Shown one piece after another: positions 11,937 through 22,879 of a stretch of 64,000 bases of DNA (positions within the stretch are counted from its first letter, which is position 1; each line of letters begins with the position of its first letter). The stretch is from Nilaparvata lugens (Eukaryota > Arthropoda > Insecta > Hemiptera > Delphacidae), in NCBI RefSeq assembly GCF_014356525.2, contig NC_052516.1, forward strand, positions 22,660,929-22,724,928, written 5' to 3'. Under the pieces are notes generated by a model that saw nothing but the letters and a program-made list of their open reading frames with translations, ran no database searches and was not told the origin of the DNA. The position numbers and the translations under genes were made by a program.

Positions 11937-12245
11937 GTATCATATGAGGACATCATACTTGACTAACAGTGGTGTCCGAATGTAAAGCAAGCTGGGACAT
12001 TAATAAATACTGTTGATAACTTCGTGTCCCAACCTATGCCATAGGCCCATATCATATTAGGACACCAGACCCGACCAACAGAGGTGACCGATTGTAAAGA
12101 AAGTTGGGACACCAATAAATACTGGTAATAACTTGGTGTTCTAACCTATGCCATAGGCCCGTATTATATTAGGGCACCAGGCTTGACTACTAGTGGTGTA
12201 CGAGTGTAAATAAAGCTGGGACACCAATAAATACTGGTATTACAG
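11937..12245. repeat. Three tandem units of ~113 bp
   Basis: Units start near 11937, 12049 and 12163. Each holds a GACACCAGRCYYGAC-like word, GTGTAAA, AGCTGGGACACCAATAAATA and CCTATGCCATAGGCCC. The array abuts the right end of the preceding MITE. From 12246 to 13322 I see no gene; short open frames there lack family features. Confidence 0.8.
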
Positions 12246-13385
12246 CTATGGACAGTGGTAGCCAAAATCTGATATCCCTTCTGGTGTCCCTATAGTGTAC
12301 CCAGTCATAAACGCAATAAGAGCTAATCCCCGGCAACTTGCTTAGTAAGTTTAGACATTGGCAACCCAGCCTGGTGTTCTAACGTTATACAAACCATATA
12401 ATCCACAACTATGTAACAATTTATCATAGATGTAACAATATCAACTTAACACATGGATTTGAAAAATAAAATCTACAAAAAATACATTACCGGTAATCAA
12501 AAAAGCTTGTACAGTATATAAATTTTGGTCTTCTTCTCACAAGGAACATAACCTTGTTCGTCGTAGGTTATATTACTTCAAAAACTTCTACGACCATTAT
12601 ATCACACTAGTAGGCTATATTTGTATTGATTTGAATTTAAAATAAATGAAAAATCAAAGCTTAACATCAATATATTATTGGAGAAACTTACTTATGAAAC
12701 GTTAAGCCTCGTACCCTCTCGATATTTCTGCTATCATCTTCATAAACGAGTTCCAAATCACACATGGACATTTGAATAGAATAAGTTGGTCAACAAATAT
12801 CACGGCATACAAGCAAAATGAGAATGTAATCATGATGTATTGTAAGCAAATTGTAATTACAACTTCTACTTCGCCTCTTTCCGTAGCTTCCATAATATTA
12901 TTATTGTTTCAGCTGGAAAAACTTAACCTCAAATTTTGTAATCTTCGGAGTGACATTCATTTCAGCCTGTGTTTCAGTTTATCCTGTTAGCTGATTGGTC
13001 AACTTTTTCGTTCTTCATGTTGCTGTGATCTATTAGCGGAAAAATTAAATTTTGCAACATTGCGACTTTCCTTATCGGTGACAAGGAATATTGATAACTA
13101 GATAATGTGTATTATCATTTTGATAGAGTGCATGATGATGTAATAAACAAATTGAAAATTAAGAATTAATGCAATTTGTATTTATAAAGAGTGTAGAATA
13201 TCAAGAGCATAATTATACTAAAGTGCCCCCGCAATATTTACATGGAAATTGGAAATAATACCGTAGATGAGAGTACTGCTTAGGAATCAAGAATTGAGTG
13301 AATGAAAAAAATTAAAAAAAAATCTGGTGTGGTAACACTCACACAACTTTCCTTGCTCATATTTGAAACTACGATCAGACTTCTG

Positions 13386-14276
13386 TATATGTGATGCGGC
13401 CTGAGAAATCATGCCTTAAGTCGGCAGAGGAAAAATGTCAGTAGACATCAAAATAGCTTTATAGGTTGGAAATCATGATTCTGAGATTGTCATGCCATCT
13501 GTTGAATTAGTTTATCAACTACATGCTAGTGGCAGTCACAGTGTTACCAACATTCTCTTTTAATACTAAAAACCATGTTTAAAATCATATGACACTCTGG
13601 TGAAATCATGCCTTAAGTCGGTAATGTTAAATCCCCATAGCGACTTAAGGCATGTTTTTGTTTGTGCTTGCTTTTCAAGTGTATAGGTTAGAAAAGTATC
13701 CAAGTACCTAAGTTAGATGACTATTGCTCTTTTATGACTGAAATTATTCTTATTATTATTATACTTGATTGAGTTAGTTTAGGTAAGCTCCATTTTCATT
13801 GTGTTGTAATAATACCTTCAGTTAATGTATATTAAAAACATTCTTATTAATCGAAACACTGATTTCTATTTATGAGTACAAAAAGTAAACTCTTCCATCA
13901 AATTAAGCGCACTTTTTATTTTCAAGTTCACTTTTACACACAAAGCATGCAGAATTTTTATCAAAAAAATTTTCAGTTACTATAATCTTATTCTACATGA
14001 CTTACTGAACATTTTGATTACCTATTTTATAGACTTATCTTCGAGTATGTGAAAGTTATGAATTTTTCAATACTAGAAAGTTTACGGCCAATTTCCCGCA
14101 TATTGCAAATTTGAGTAATGAATTTTCAAAAATTCATATAACATTCATTTTTAACGTTAGAAGGATGAATCTGGTGTTGAATTATTCAGAATTTTGTGCT
14201 CTATCAAGATAAAATAAAAAACAAAAAACTGAAAATCCGACTTAAGGCATGGTTTCTCAGGCTGCATCACATATGT
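13386..14276. mobile_element. TIR element nested in the HINE-like element
   Basis: The left end TATGTGATGCGGCCTGAGAA, followed by ATCATGCCTTAAGTCGG, is mirrored at the right by CCGACTTAAGGCATGGTTTC and TCAGGCTGCATCACATATG. The ATGCCTTAAGTCGG word also appears at 13607-13621 and inverted at 13641-13654. No transposase is visible in the 890 bases, so it is non-autonomous. Superfamily unknown. Confidence 0.6.
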
Positions 14277-14835
14277 AAAACAAAATAAAACTTGTAGCAC
14301 TCTTTATTTATTAAAAAAACTTAAAATAGTTGAACAACTAGTTTCGGTTCTAAAACCATCTTCAGGTTCTAAAATAAATAAATAAAATTTAATAACTGTT
14401 TACTAATTGATATAAAACTGACATATGTTTAAATTCATATGACTAATTATTTATGATAAAAGTTATTAATTTAAATTTATATTTTAAAATTTTAATTTTA
14501 TTTATTCATTTAAAATTTATCAAAAATAGAAAATATAACAACTAGTTTCGGTTCTAAAACCATCTTCAGGTTTTAAAATAAATAAATAAAATTTAATAAC
14601 TGTTTACTAATTGATATAAAACTGACATATGTTTAAATTCATATGACTAATTATTTATGGTAAAAGTTATTAAATTAAATTTATATTTTAAAATTTTAAT
14701 TTTATTTATTTTAGAACCTAAAGATGGTTTTAGAACCGAAACTAGTTGTTCAACTATTTTAAGTTTTTTTAATAAATAAAGGGTGCTACAAGTTTTATTT
14801 TGTTTTATTAATTTAAAAGCAGCCCATTTCAATAA

Positions 14836-16371
14836 GTGTTTTATAAAATGGCTAATCAACCCTATTACATAAAAAAGTGGAAATATCTTTTATTGAAGAT
14901 GGCTAAGGTAAAAGAAGACATATCATTCAATAAGGTATGTTTAAAGAAGAGAATTATTCCTAAATATATTCAAATAACAACTAAATCTAAATCCATAGCT
15001 GCTTTGAAAACAATAAATACAGCAAAACGTATTTGGCTTAAGGAAGAGATAAATTATTTATACTCAAAACTTAGAAAGCTTAAAGTAGAAGAAAAGATAA
15101 TACATACACAAATAAATGAACTATTCCATGAGGAATCGATCGAAGAATTTGAATTACAAATTAAATCTTGGATTACTCCATACATTGAAAAGAAGAAATT
15201 CATACATTTGAAAAAAATAGGAATGCTAACCTTTGAACAAAAGAAAAATATTGACTCAAATCAAAGTTATAAAATTGATGAGTATGAATCATTTGAAAAA
15301 ATGAAGAATTTAACAGATATTGAGTTTAATAAGAAAGAGAATGAATTACTTTCAACAGCTTCAAAATATAACGTCAATTTGGATAATAAAACAAATGTAA
15401 TTGAAGAACAACTTTTTGATATTGAAACCTCAATTAGATTTAAGAAGAGAGAGATCCAAGGTACTTTGAGGAACAATTTTGCGCAGGAACTCGGAAAAGA
15501 TAACAATCTTAAGAAAAAAGAAATTTTAGTAAAAGCAAAAGAAGATATGAAAATTATTAATTCAATTTCAAAAAAATTAATTAATGGAAAAGCTATGATA
15601 ACAAAAGCAGATAAAGGAAACACTACAGTTATCATTAAAGAAATAGATTATAATGATAAAGTAGAACAATTTATTAGAGAAAATAAATTTCAAACTTTAG
15701 GAAAAGACCCAACTAAAGAATACTGCAAAAATATAAATAACATTATATCAAAATGTGGAACTATTTCTAAAATAGATCAGTTTAAAATGAAAATGATTAA
15801 TCCTGCCTCAACAATTTTTAGAGGTCAACCTAAAATTCACAAAGTAGGTATACCTATAAGACCTGTGGTAAACTATAGAAATGCTCCAACTTATAAAGCT
15901 TGTAAATATCTGAATAAAGTACTTCCTCGAAAAATAATAATAAATGAAAATTATAATGTAACAAATTCTTACCAACTAGTTCAAAAAATCAAGGGAATAA
16001 CTATTCCAAGTCACGCAATTTTTCTATCATTTGATGTAGTCAACATGTATACTTCTATCCCAACTAATGAAACTATTAACATTTTAAAGCAAAACTTGAT
16101 TGAAAATGATGTGAACAGTAATGAAATAGATGATTTAATAGCATTAGCAAAAACATACATAGATCAAAATTATTTCACTTTCAATGACAAAATTTATAAG
16201 CAAAAGGAAGGTTTAGCTATGGGATCACCATTATCAGGATACCTTGCTAACATATATATGAACAATTTGGAAAAGTCTAAAATTATGAATGATAATAATA
16301 ATCCTTCAAGAGAAAATATCATTTATTGGTATAGATATGTTGATGATATAATAATTATGCTTATACAATAA
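14836..16371 (+). pseudogene. Penelope-like reverse transcriptase, first frame
   Basis: The 511-residue frame has a basic, coiled N-terminal part of about 240 residues, then Penelope-type RT motifs: MITKADKGNTTVII at ~255, RGQPKIHKVGIPIRPVV at ~335, FLSFDVVNMYTSIP with a catalytic Asp at ~398, KEGLAMGSPLSGYLANIYM at ~460, and YRYVDDIIIM at ~500 with the catalytic DD pair. It stops at TAA 16369-16371 just after YVDDI, within a TAATAATAATAATGATG run. The true frame continues one base out of phase (NNNDETHEDLEKYLNSI). It is not a telomerase or group II RT; the DKG and YVDD blocks place it with Penelope. Confidence 0.92.
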
Positions 16372-17038
16372 TAATAATGATGAAACACATGAAGATTTAG
16401 AAAAATATTTAAACTCAATTTCACCTTCTATAAAATTTACTATGGAAGTTCAAAAAGAGAAAATAAATTTTTTAGACTTGGAAATAAGTAAGAGAAATGA
16501 GAAACATAATTTTAATATCTTCAGGAAACCCAAGCATACAAATACTCTTATTCCAAAAGACTCTAACCATCCATGGCAGCAAAAAACAGCAGCATTCAGA
16601 TCAATGATTTATAAATTGATAAATACTCCTATGTCAAAAGAAAATTATGAAAAAGAAGTGAAAATTATAAAACATTTTGCAGTAACAAATGGATATGATA
16701 CCAAATTTATTGATAAGATGATATATAAGCAAAAATATAAACAAATTAATCCACAAAATGATAGAAATTCAGAAAATAAGGAATATATTTGTGTTCCATA
16801 CAACACTATTCTCAATAAGGCAATTAGGAAGACATTTGCAAAACAATTTTATTTAGGATACAAAACAACAAATAATGTTTTTAATTTAATAAAGAAGATT
16901 TCTAATAAAAAATACAACAAGAACAATTTAAAAAATCAGGCGTTTATAAACTGGAATGTAGTAATTGTGAAAAATTTTACATTGGTCAAACACGTAGATG
17001 TTTTCAAAAAAGGTTCAATGAACATATTCAGGCTTTAA
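16370..17038 (+). pseudogene. Penelope-like RT thumb region, shifted frame
   Basis: Continues the RT one base out of phase with the first frame. EKINFLDLEISKRN at about 16457 is the conserved FLDL block that follows YVDD in this family, and HPWQQKTAAFRSMIYKL is the next conserved block. The open frame as read ends at 17036-17038, but homology leaves it at about 16930, where an A5 run (16931-16935) returns the reading to the original frame and the nuclease domain begins. The two frameshifts cancel each other, so only two small indels separate this copy from an intact ORF. Confidence 0.88.
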
Positions 17039-17280
17039 ATTCAAAAAATACTACTCAAAATTCAGCGTTTGCTGAACATTTAATTGAGAATAATCATAAT
17101 TATATCAATATAAATTCTAATATGAAAATATTAAGCATTGGTAGTGAAAGTAATAAATTGAATGTAAAAGAAGAATTTTATAACTATAAAACTGCAAAAT
17201 TGAATAGGAATAATTTAATAAATATAATCCAATTTGACTTAAATAATCCTATTTTTGATAAAATTAAAATGAATAAATAA
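16931..17280 (+). pseudogene. GIY-YIG endonuclease domain of the Penelope-like element
   Basis: Read in the same frame as the first RT segment, this gives KSGVYKLECSNCEKFYIGQT, then RRCFQKRFNEHIQAL and SAFAEHLIENNHN, ending with IKMNK and TAA at 17278-17280. GVY and YIG are the name-giving motifs, with the catalytic Arg (RRCF) and the later Glu/His block typical of Penelope GIY-YIG nucleases. A C-x2-C pair (CSNC) sits between GVY and YIG. The domain is complete; only its link to the RT is broken by a one-base shift. Confidence 0.88.
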
Positions 17281-17413
17281 AATTAAAATTTTAAAATATA
17301 AATTTAAATTTAAATTTAATAACTTTTACCATAAATAATTAGTCATATGAATTTAAACATAATTATGTCAGTTTTATATCAATTAGTAAACAGATTAAAT
17401 TTTATTTATTTAT

Positions 17414-17470
17414 TTTAGAACCTGAAGATGGTTTTAGAACCGAAACTAGTTGTTCAACTATTTTAAGTTT
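17414..17470 (+). ncRNA. Hammerhead-ribozyme-like motif in the Penelope terminal repeat
   Basis: CTGAAGA (CUGANGA core) is followed by a stem-loop GGTT-TTAG-AACC, then CGAAAC (GAAA core), then a second stem TAGTTG-TT-CAACTA and a U-rich junction. AT-rich arms on both sides (TTTATTTATT and AATAAATAAA) could pair as stem I. Hammerheads are known in Penelope terminal repeats. The fit is incomplete: position 15.2 would be a C-U mismatch and the junction before stem I is longer than usual. The same core occurs on the minus strand at about 14318-14376 and 14543-14575; the direct copy near 14715 has CTAAAGA. Confidence 0.55.
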
Positions 17471-18583
17471 TTTTAATAAATAAAGGGTGCTACAAGTTTT
17501 ATTTTGTTTTATTAATTTAAAAGCAGCCCATTTCAATAAGTGTTCTGTTTATGTGTATATAGCCTATAATTGTTTTCAAAGTACTTTTTCTTTGTGTGAA
17601 TAATTGTGAAATTCGATGATTTTTTAGTCGTAATTTCTTTAAAGTCGTCAAAACAGCTGTTCTACAGATGAAATATCTCGACTATCTGTTCTTTTTATGA
17701 ACTGCGCTACCTACCTACCTCATGCACGAGAAGGAGGTTACTAAGTCCATTTCCCAAGGATGGGGTGGACCCCCCATTGTTAACCCAGAAAGGAGACTCA
17801 TTCCAATTGATAGAGCTGATAAATAACTATACAGAGTATGAATTTGAAAAAAAATCGGTCAAGTTATTTTTGAGAAAATCGTGAAAAACATGGTTTTTTA
17901 GTAATTATCCGTCATTTTTCTCGAGAATATTACGGAGCTCCTGCAATTTTCCCAGGAAAAAACTCATTTCATTTGATAGGGCTTATGAATAGCTATCCAT
18001 GGTTTAAATTTGAAGAAAATCGTATAAGCCGTTTTCGAGAAAACCGTGAAAAACATGGTTTTTTAGTCATTATCCGCCATTTTTCTCAAGAATATTACGG
18101 AGCTCATGGAATTTTCCCAGAAATGAGACTCATGTCAGTTGATAGGGCTTATAAATAGCTATCCATGGTATAAATTTGAAGAAAATCGTTAGAGCCGTTT
18201 TCGAGAAAAACGTGAAAAAATGGTTTTTTAGTAATTATCCGCCATTTTTTCCGCCATCTTGAATTTGATTTTATTGAATTTCTTATTGTCTGATCCTCAT
18301 GGTATAAGGACCTTAAGTTTAAAATTTCAAGTCAACCGGTTAATTAGGAATGGAGTTATCGTGTTCACAGACATACACACATACACACACACACACACAT
18401 ACACACACACAGACCAACACCCAAAAATATTTTTTTTTGGACTCAGGGGACCTTGAAACGTAGAGAAAACATGAAATTAGGGTACCTTAATTTTTTTTGG
18501 AAAGCAATACTTTCCTTACCTATGGTAATAGAGCAAGGAAAGTAATTATAATAATTTATCGTCTGTCTAACTTTGGCTACTAT

Positions 18584-18780
18584 AAATTTGTAACTTGAAG
18601 AAAATATTTGACGGTCCTTCAGGTGCTCAAGATAAACTCCAGTTATCGGTATGCCTTAGTATAAAATAGTGTTAATATCTCCAGTTAAATTTGTGACTTG
18701 AAAATAATATATGACGGTCCTTCAGGTGCTCAAGATAAACTCCAGTTACCGGTATGCCTTAATATAAAATAGCGTTCCAC
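18584..18780. repeat. Two tandem copies, 103-bp period
   Basis: Units start at 18584 and 18687. Both carry GACGGTCCTTCAGGTGCTCA, AGATAAACTCCAGTTA and CGGTATGCCTTA. It lies about 540 bp past the ABCD3 stop codon, in or beyond the 3' untranslated region. Confidence 0.85.
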
Positions 18781-18931
18781 AGGATATTCAAAGAAAAATA
18801 GTAAGAACTGTCAAAACAATTATTGAAAATACTAGTTTCCTTTGTTACACCATTATCAAACTCGAGTAATCTTGTAAAGAAACATTTTACCTAAGATAAT
18901 AAGGATTTGAAAACAAAGAGAATACAATAGT

Positions 18932-18937
18932 TTTATT
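18932..18937 (-). terminator. Candidate ABCD3 polyadenylation signal
   Basis: AATAAA on the minus strand, about 380 bases downstream of the ABCD3 stop codon. It is a canonical hexamer, but such words are frequent in this AT-rich DNA, so the assignment is tentative. Confidence 0.35.
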
Positions 18938-19316
18938 TAAGATTTATGAAAGGAATCTTGAATGGGGTTATTTGAAGAAAAAACTGGTAAACATAATCAA
19001 TCATATCTAATTCATTTAGCAATATCACAACGATCCGTAACACAATTCGATCCATCCTAGATAAACATTTCACACCATAAATTAGAAAAATAAGACTGAC
19101 TCAATTGACCAAGCTTTCAGCAATTATAAATAAAAAATAGGTAGATTAAAACAAATAGACACCAATTTTTGAAACTGATGGTAATAATAATATGTATTCA
19201 CAATGATAATAAGATAATAAAACAGTAGAAATAGCAATATCGTTTTTAAAATCCAGTTCTCTATCCATTATTAAACATAAATAGTGTTAATTATTCACTT
19301 TAATTGCGTTTTAATC

Positions 19317-19394
19317 TCATGACCCGAATTCTTCAGTATCTGGTTCAATTTTCTTGAATTCAAACGATCCCCGGCCGTCCATTTGCAAGTAGTA
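19317..19394 (-). CDS. ABCD3: ABCD3 last exon
   Basis: 78 bases. Encodes YYLQMDGRGSFEFKKIEPDT and EEFGS, then TGA (19317-19319). The acceptor has a strong T-run (CTGTTTTTTTTTCAG). YYL.MDGRG...F..I and the EFGS end are those of PMP70, which supports ABCD3 over ABCD1 or ABCD2. Confidence 0.95.
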   Translation of the reverse strand, partial: YYLQMDGRGSFEFKKIEPDTEEFGS

Positions 19395-19977
19395 CTGAAA
19401 AAAAAACAGTTCAAAGGTATTAGAGAAATCAAGTACAATAGAGAAGCATTAGAAAGCAATAAATTATTCATCATTGTCATTCAAATATTTCATGAGCTGA
19501 AAATATGATAGGGCTCTCTCTCAATCTTTGTCACTATCTAGACAGATTGTTTATTCAACAATGAGATAACAAAATGAGTTTGAATAATGAAAGAATAAAG
19601 TAAAATATAACGTCGATATTGTAAGAGAATCAAACGAATATTATCATTAATTGTTCTTTTATAGTCCACTCAAATGGTAGAAAGGTTTCAAAAAAGAGAC
19701 CCCAAAGAATTTTATCGGCAGCTTTATATTTGAACTTTTGTGTTTTATAAATCGACAATGTCTATCCAGTATATAAACTTGTCACAGACCGAAGAAAAAT
19801 TGAATTGAATACTTTGAGACAACGAATTAGAATCTGATATCTTCACAGATTAACGCTATTAATCTAGCAGCCTTGTAGACAATTTATCGATCTTCTAATT
19901 ATACAATCATCTTAAAACTTGTTCATTCAACTCCCTCTCCATGAAGCTGATTTATGATTTATTTTTGAAGATCTCAC

Positions 19978-20124
19978 CTCATGATGTTTCCACAGACTGC
20001 GCCGATGACTGACAGTGAAGAGTGTGATTTGTGCCTCGCGACAGTAGTCATACATGGATCCCTCCACGTCTACACTAACCGCACTTGTACATTCGTCCAA
20101 AATGGCGAACTGAGGTGCGTGGTA
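19978..20124 (-). pseudogene. ABCD3: ABCD3 exon with Walker B and H-loop, 5' edge lost
   Basis: The recognisable 49 codons encode [35 protein letters not shown] and [14 protein letters not shown], ending at a good donor GAG|GTGAGA. The family has about five more residues (MARLF) between the signature exon and YH, but sequence above 20124 is unrelated and repetitive. The only nearby AG (20130-20131) would add 8 bases before the Tyr codon, shift the frame and meet a stop after about 20 codons. As present, the exon cannot be joined in frame. Confidence 0.85.
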
Positions 20125-20520
20125 GAGTACTAGTTTTTAGTAGAGTAGAGTGGGATAGCACCGTGGGATAGTACTCTACCACTTGCCTTCCCCCACCACC
20201 GCTTCTCACTCTACGCTACCACTACTATGCTAATGAAAACAGTCTCGAGCTAGTAGAGCAGAGTCGTGCCGAAGGCTATCAAGTTTAAAAAGTATTGTTA
20301 TTTATTAAAAAGTGTTAATTTATTAAAGTGTTTAAGTTTTAATTTTTATTGGAAAGTATTGACATTTTATGGTTAGTTCTGTTCACTGGACAACATACTT
20401 TACCTACTATATTGTAGTGAGTTACTCGACCAAGTTAATAGAGTAGAGTTAGCTCGGTAGAGTTAGTATGCCAGTTACTCGACCACTAGCTCTACTAGTG
20501 TAAACCAAGCTTATAGGTGT
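20125..20520. other. GTAGAG-rich sequence replacing the 5' edge of an ABCD3 exon
   Basis: Directly abutting the truncated Walker B exon is sequence rich in GTAGAG, CTCTAC and ACTCGACCA words (TAGTAGAGTAGAG, AGTACTCTACCACTTGC, AATAGAGTAGAGTTAGC), ending near CTAGTGTAAACCAAGCTT. It has the look of a small transposon or locally expanded repeat, but I could not define matching ends or a target duplication. Confidence 0.5.
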
Positions 20521-20809
20521 TTACAGAGTCTTAAAAAACTGAAATCTGATAATTTCGACTTTTTTAGATTTCCAATGTATTCATCTATTCCATTTTTGTA
20601 TAATTTATTTTATTTATTTAATCATTCAGAATTACACAAATTACAGAAAAGTACCACAGGCTAACTTACGCCCAAAACTGTTCCAATTCTAATTTATGCA
20701 ACAGTCCAAATGTAGCTAGGTTATGTGTCACTTAACATTCTTCAGTTACACACTCAATTTACAATTCAAAACACACAAAAATCATTTTTGAATTATTATA
20801 TATAATTTT

Positions 20810-21085
20810 ATTAGTATATTTTAATGTGAATAACTTTGAAACGATTCCATATATCGATTTGCGCTTCTCGCCATTCTTTTTCTCTTGAAAAGAAATCATG
20901 TATCACATGACCACTTTCCCATCTAAGAAAATGAAGTTGGATAAAAAATGGCGGACCAAAATTTTAAAGCGAAAGAGAATTAGTTTTCTCAATTCAATAG
21001 GATCCCCAATGGAACCTACAAATTCCCATTGTAAGAGAAAGGAAGCTGTTCCCATAATTTTCACCAACCCTGTACAAAACGTGGG
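20810..21085 (+). repeat. Dispersed repeat ending ATAATTTTCACC..CCCTGTA
   Basis: Shares GAATAACTTTGAAACGATTC, AAATCATGTATCACAT, AAAATGAAGTTGGAT and GATCCCCAAT with 23868-24095, and its end CATAATTTTCACCAACCCTG with 24747-24768. The short open frames here are frames of the repeat, not genes. Confidence 0.6.
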
Positions 21086-21164
21086 CAACGAATTGATCGG
21101 ACCCAGGTGAGCATGTCTTCAATAACAGATGAGGCCCTACGTTAGTTTAGAGATCTACACATAC

Positions 21165-21456
21165 ATAGAAATACAAATCTCAGTATCCTTTTTTCGAATT
21201 ATTTTATCACAACATGTTTCGGACATTCATGCCATTTTCAAGTGATTTGAAGTAAATAAATAAATCAAAAATAAGAATCTTCCAGCAGTATATCAAAATT
21301 ATGAATCTTCCAGCAGTATTAATTTAATAGGATTCTATTTCCATTATTTAATAGGATTTATTGCTCTTATCATTTCAAATCACTTGAAAATGGCATCAAT
21401 GTTGAAACATGTGATAAAATAATTTAAAAAAAAGAGTACTGAGATTTGTATTTCTA
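21165..21456. repeat. Inverted pair of Penelope-terminal-like repeats
   Basis: Arms TAGAAATACAAATCTCAGTA and TACTGAGATTTGTATTTCTA enclose two inverted copies of a CTTGAAAATGGCATNAATGT..GAAACATG word (left copy on minus, right on plus). GGCAT/ATGTC stems between a TTGAAAA and a CGAAAC half resemble a decayed hammerhead core. It lies about 75 bases from the signature-motif exon. Confidence 0.5.
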
Positions 21457-21532
21457 TATTACAAGTAGCCCTAAATAGAAAAGAGACAAGATCTACATAA
21501 ATGTTTAGGTGTACTCCGAACTGCATACTGAC

Positions 21533-21706
21533 CGCAATACGTTGTTTCTCTCCACCACTGAGCACGTCTATCCAGTCAGCGATGGTGTCCCAGCCATTAT
21601 CACGTTGCAACAGGTATGACAACTGCACCCGCTCCAAGTGTTGGGTGAGGTCAGCATCTGTCTTGCCTCGTCGTAGCATCTCTTCCCTCGTGTGCGGGTA
21701 TGTAAC
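21533..21706 (-). CDS. ABCD3: ABCD3 exon: helical subdomain and ABC signature
   Basis: 174 bases, 58 codons, phase 0 at both ends. Encodes VTYPHTREEMLRRGKTDAD, LTQHLERVQLSYLLQRDNG and WDTIADWIDVLSGGEKQRIA. LSGGEKQR is the ABC signature; W...DW.DVLSGGEKQR is specific to ABCD. Donor GCG|GTCAGT, acceptor TTCTGCAG. Confidence 0.95.
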
Positions 21707-21892
21707 CTGCAGAAAACGGAATGAATATGAGAAATTGTAATAGAATTTCAACAAGAAGATTAGTATTTTGAGACGCTAAATTATAATGGAATTCTAAAGA
21801 CATTAATATTTTGAATAGTTTTGAGTCTCTGAGACGTTATTCATTAGTTATCAAGGACTTTGAAAAGCCATTTTAATGTGAGAATAAGACTT

Positions 21893-22235
21893 TTCAATCA
21901 TTTGCCATCATATGTCAGAGATCTACCTTATCCTAGTTTTAGAAAGGCAATAAACAATTTCCTAAGTGACAACCCATTTTATAGTTTGACTGAATTTTAT
22001 GAAAACTCCTTCAATTAATGTTTTGTCTTATAAAATACTGTATATATTATACTGATATGCGTATAAGATTAAATTTGTTACTCATGAGCTCTACCTAGAT
22101 GCTATAAATTTGTATTGAGTGGGATTTCCACCCAAATTATTAATGTAATGTTTCTTTTAAATACTCTGGCATTGTCTAATGCAATTTTGTAATTGTTCTT
22201 TGACAAAAAAAATTATTATTTTTTATTATTATTAT
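21893..22235 (+). pseudogene. LINE ORF2 C-terminal tail and 3' end
   Basis: In one frame 21893-22018 reads FNHLPSYVRDLPYPSFRKA, INNFLSDNPFYSLTEFYE and a stop, the usual last residues of Jockey-like LINEs (compare the FYNKLP...KYL tail near 4380-4460). About 200 bases of 3' sequence with an A-rich ATT-repeat end follow. It is 5' truncated. Confidence 0.75.
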
Positions 22236-22879
22236 AGTTATGTAATGACGAGTATTGACGACAGATCTATGGAGCTGTGATATCTCAATTGATGACATCA
22301 TTCAAAATAGAAAAGTGTAATATAACAAATGAATTATAAATAAATCGAAAATATAAGTTGAATCTTGAAAAGCGCTATTCCATTTGCATGGAACGCCTCA
22401 ACTTTGACACATTACATAGACTCATAAGTTTATCAACTACATCTATTCAAATTGTTTTATTATTATAAAAAAATCACTAGTAGGCTACCCTCATTTAATT
22501 TTTTTATAAATAAAAAGATGATGATAGAAATTTCTATAATAATTAAACAACCTATGTAGCCCAATTATAATCCTTCATCAACACTTTCAAATACTTGAAT
22601 TACGACATAGCATTTTTAGGCTATACTAATTTCATCTCTGAGGATTAAAACGTATTTTGCATGTATTATATTCCCAAAGACTAAGTTTAGTGCATTCTAT
22701 GATAATAATTCAAGTTGATAATATATTTTTTATTGTAATAATATGACTTATCTGTAAATTGACCTAGCCTAATGTACTTAATGTATTTTTTTGGCTGAAA
22801 TAAATCATTGAATAGCAGTCTTTCGTGATTTAAGTATCTGGAAGTGATCATTTACAAGCAGTTCGTGATGGAAAGAACA

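Larger units (their letters stand above)
14277..17545 (+). mobile_element. Penelope-like element with pLTR-type repeats
   Basis: The coding part (14836-17280) is bracketed by copies of one ~230-bp terminal repeat. One is inverted at about 14278-14480, a second inverted copy starts near 14540, a direct copy ends at about 14845, and another direct copy is at 17281-17545. All contain GGTTTTAGAACCGAAAC and GTGCTACAAGTTTTATTTTG. Tandem or inverted terminal repeats of this kind are known for Penelope-like elements. The coding part is nearly complete, with two compensating frameshifts, which suggests fairly recent activity. Confidence 0.85.
13323..18543 (+). mobile_element. Helentron/HINE-like element, copy 1, hosting nested insertions
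   Basis: The 5' end TCTGGTGTGG...ACTTTCCTTGC matches full copies at 42965-43798 and 57049-57815. The 3' end holds ACTTTCCTTACC..GCAAGGAAAGT, a hairpin that repeats the subterminal 5' motif inverted. The 3' part (17580-18543) has three ~170-bp tandem units (17800-18240; TTGATAGGGCTTATAAATAG and CCGTTTTCGAGAAAACCGTG) and a (CA)n stretch (18361-18412). A 5' subterminal inverted repeat, central tandem repeats, a microsatellite and a 3' hairpin match the layout of Helentron-associated elements; that assignment is inference. A TIR element and a Penelope element sit inside it. Confidence 0.55.

Noticed and set aside
15267..15635. 122-residue antisense ORF over the Penelope element.
   Set aside because: Shadow of the real plus-strand RT frame; hydrophobic composition follows from the complement of Lys/Asn/Ile codons.
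20898..21110. Lys/Arg-rich 70-residue ORF as a small gene.
   Set aside because: Lies within a dispersed repeat whose other copy (23868-24095) does not keep the frame.
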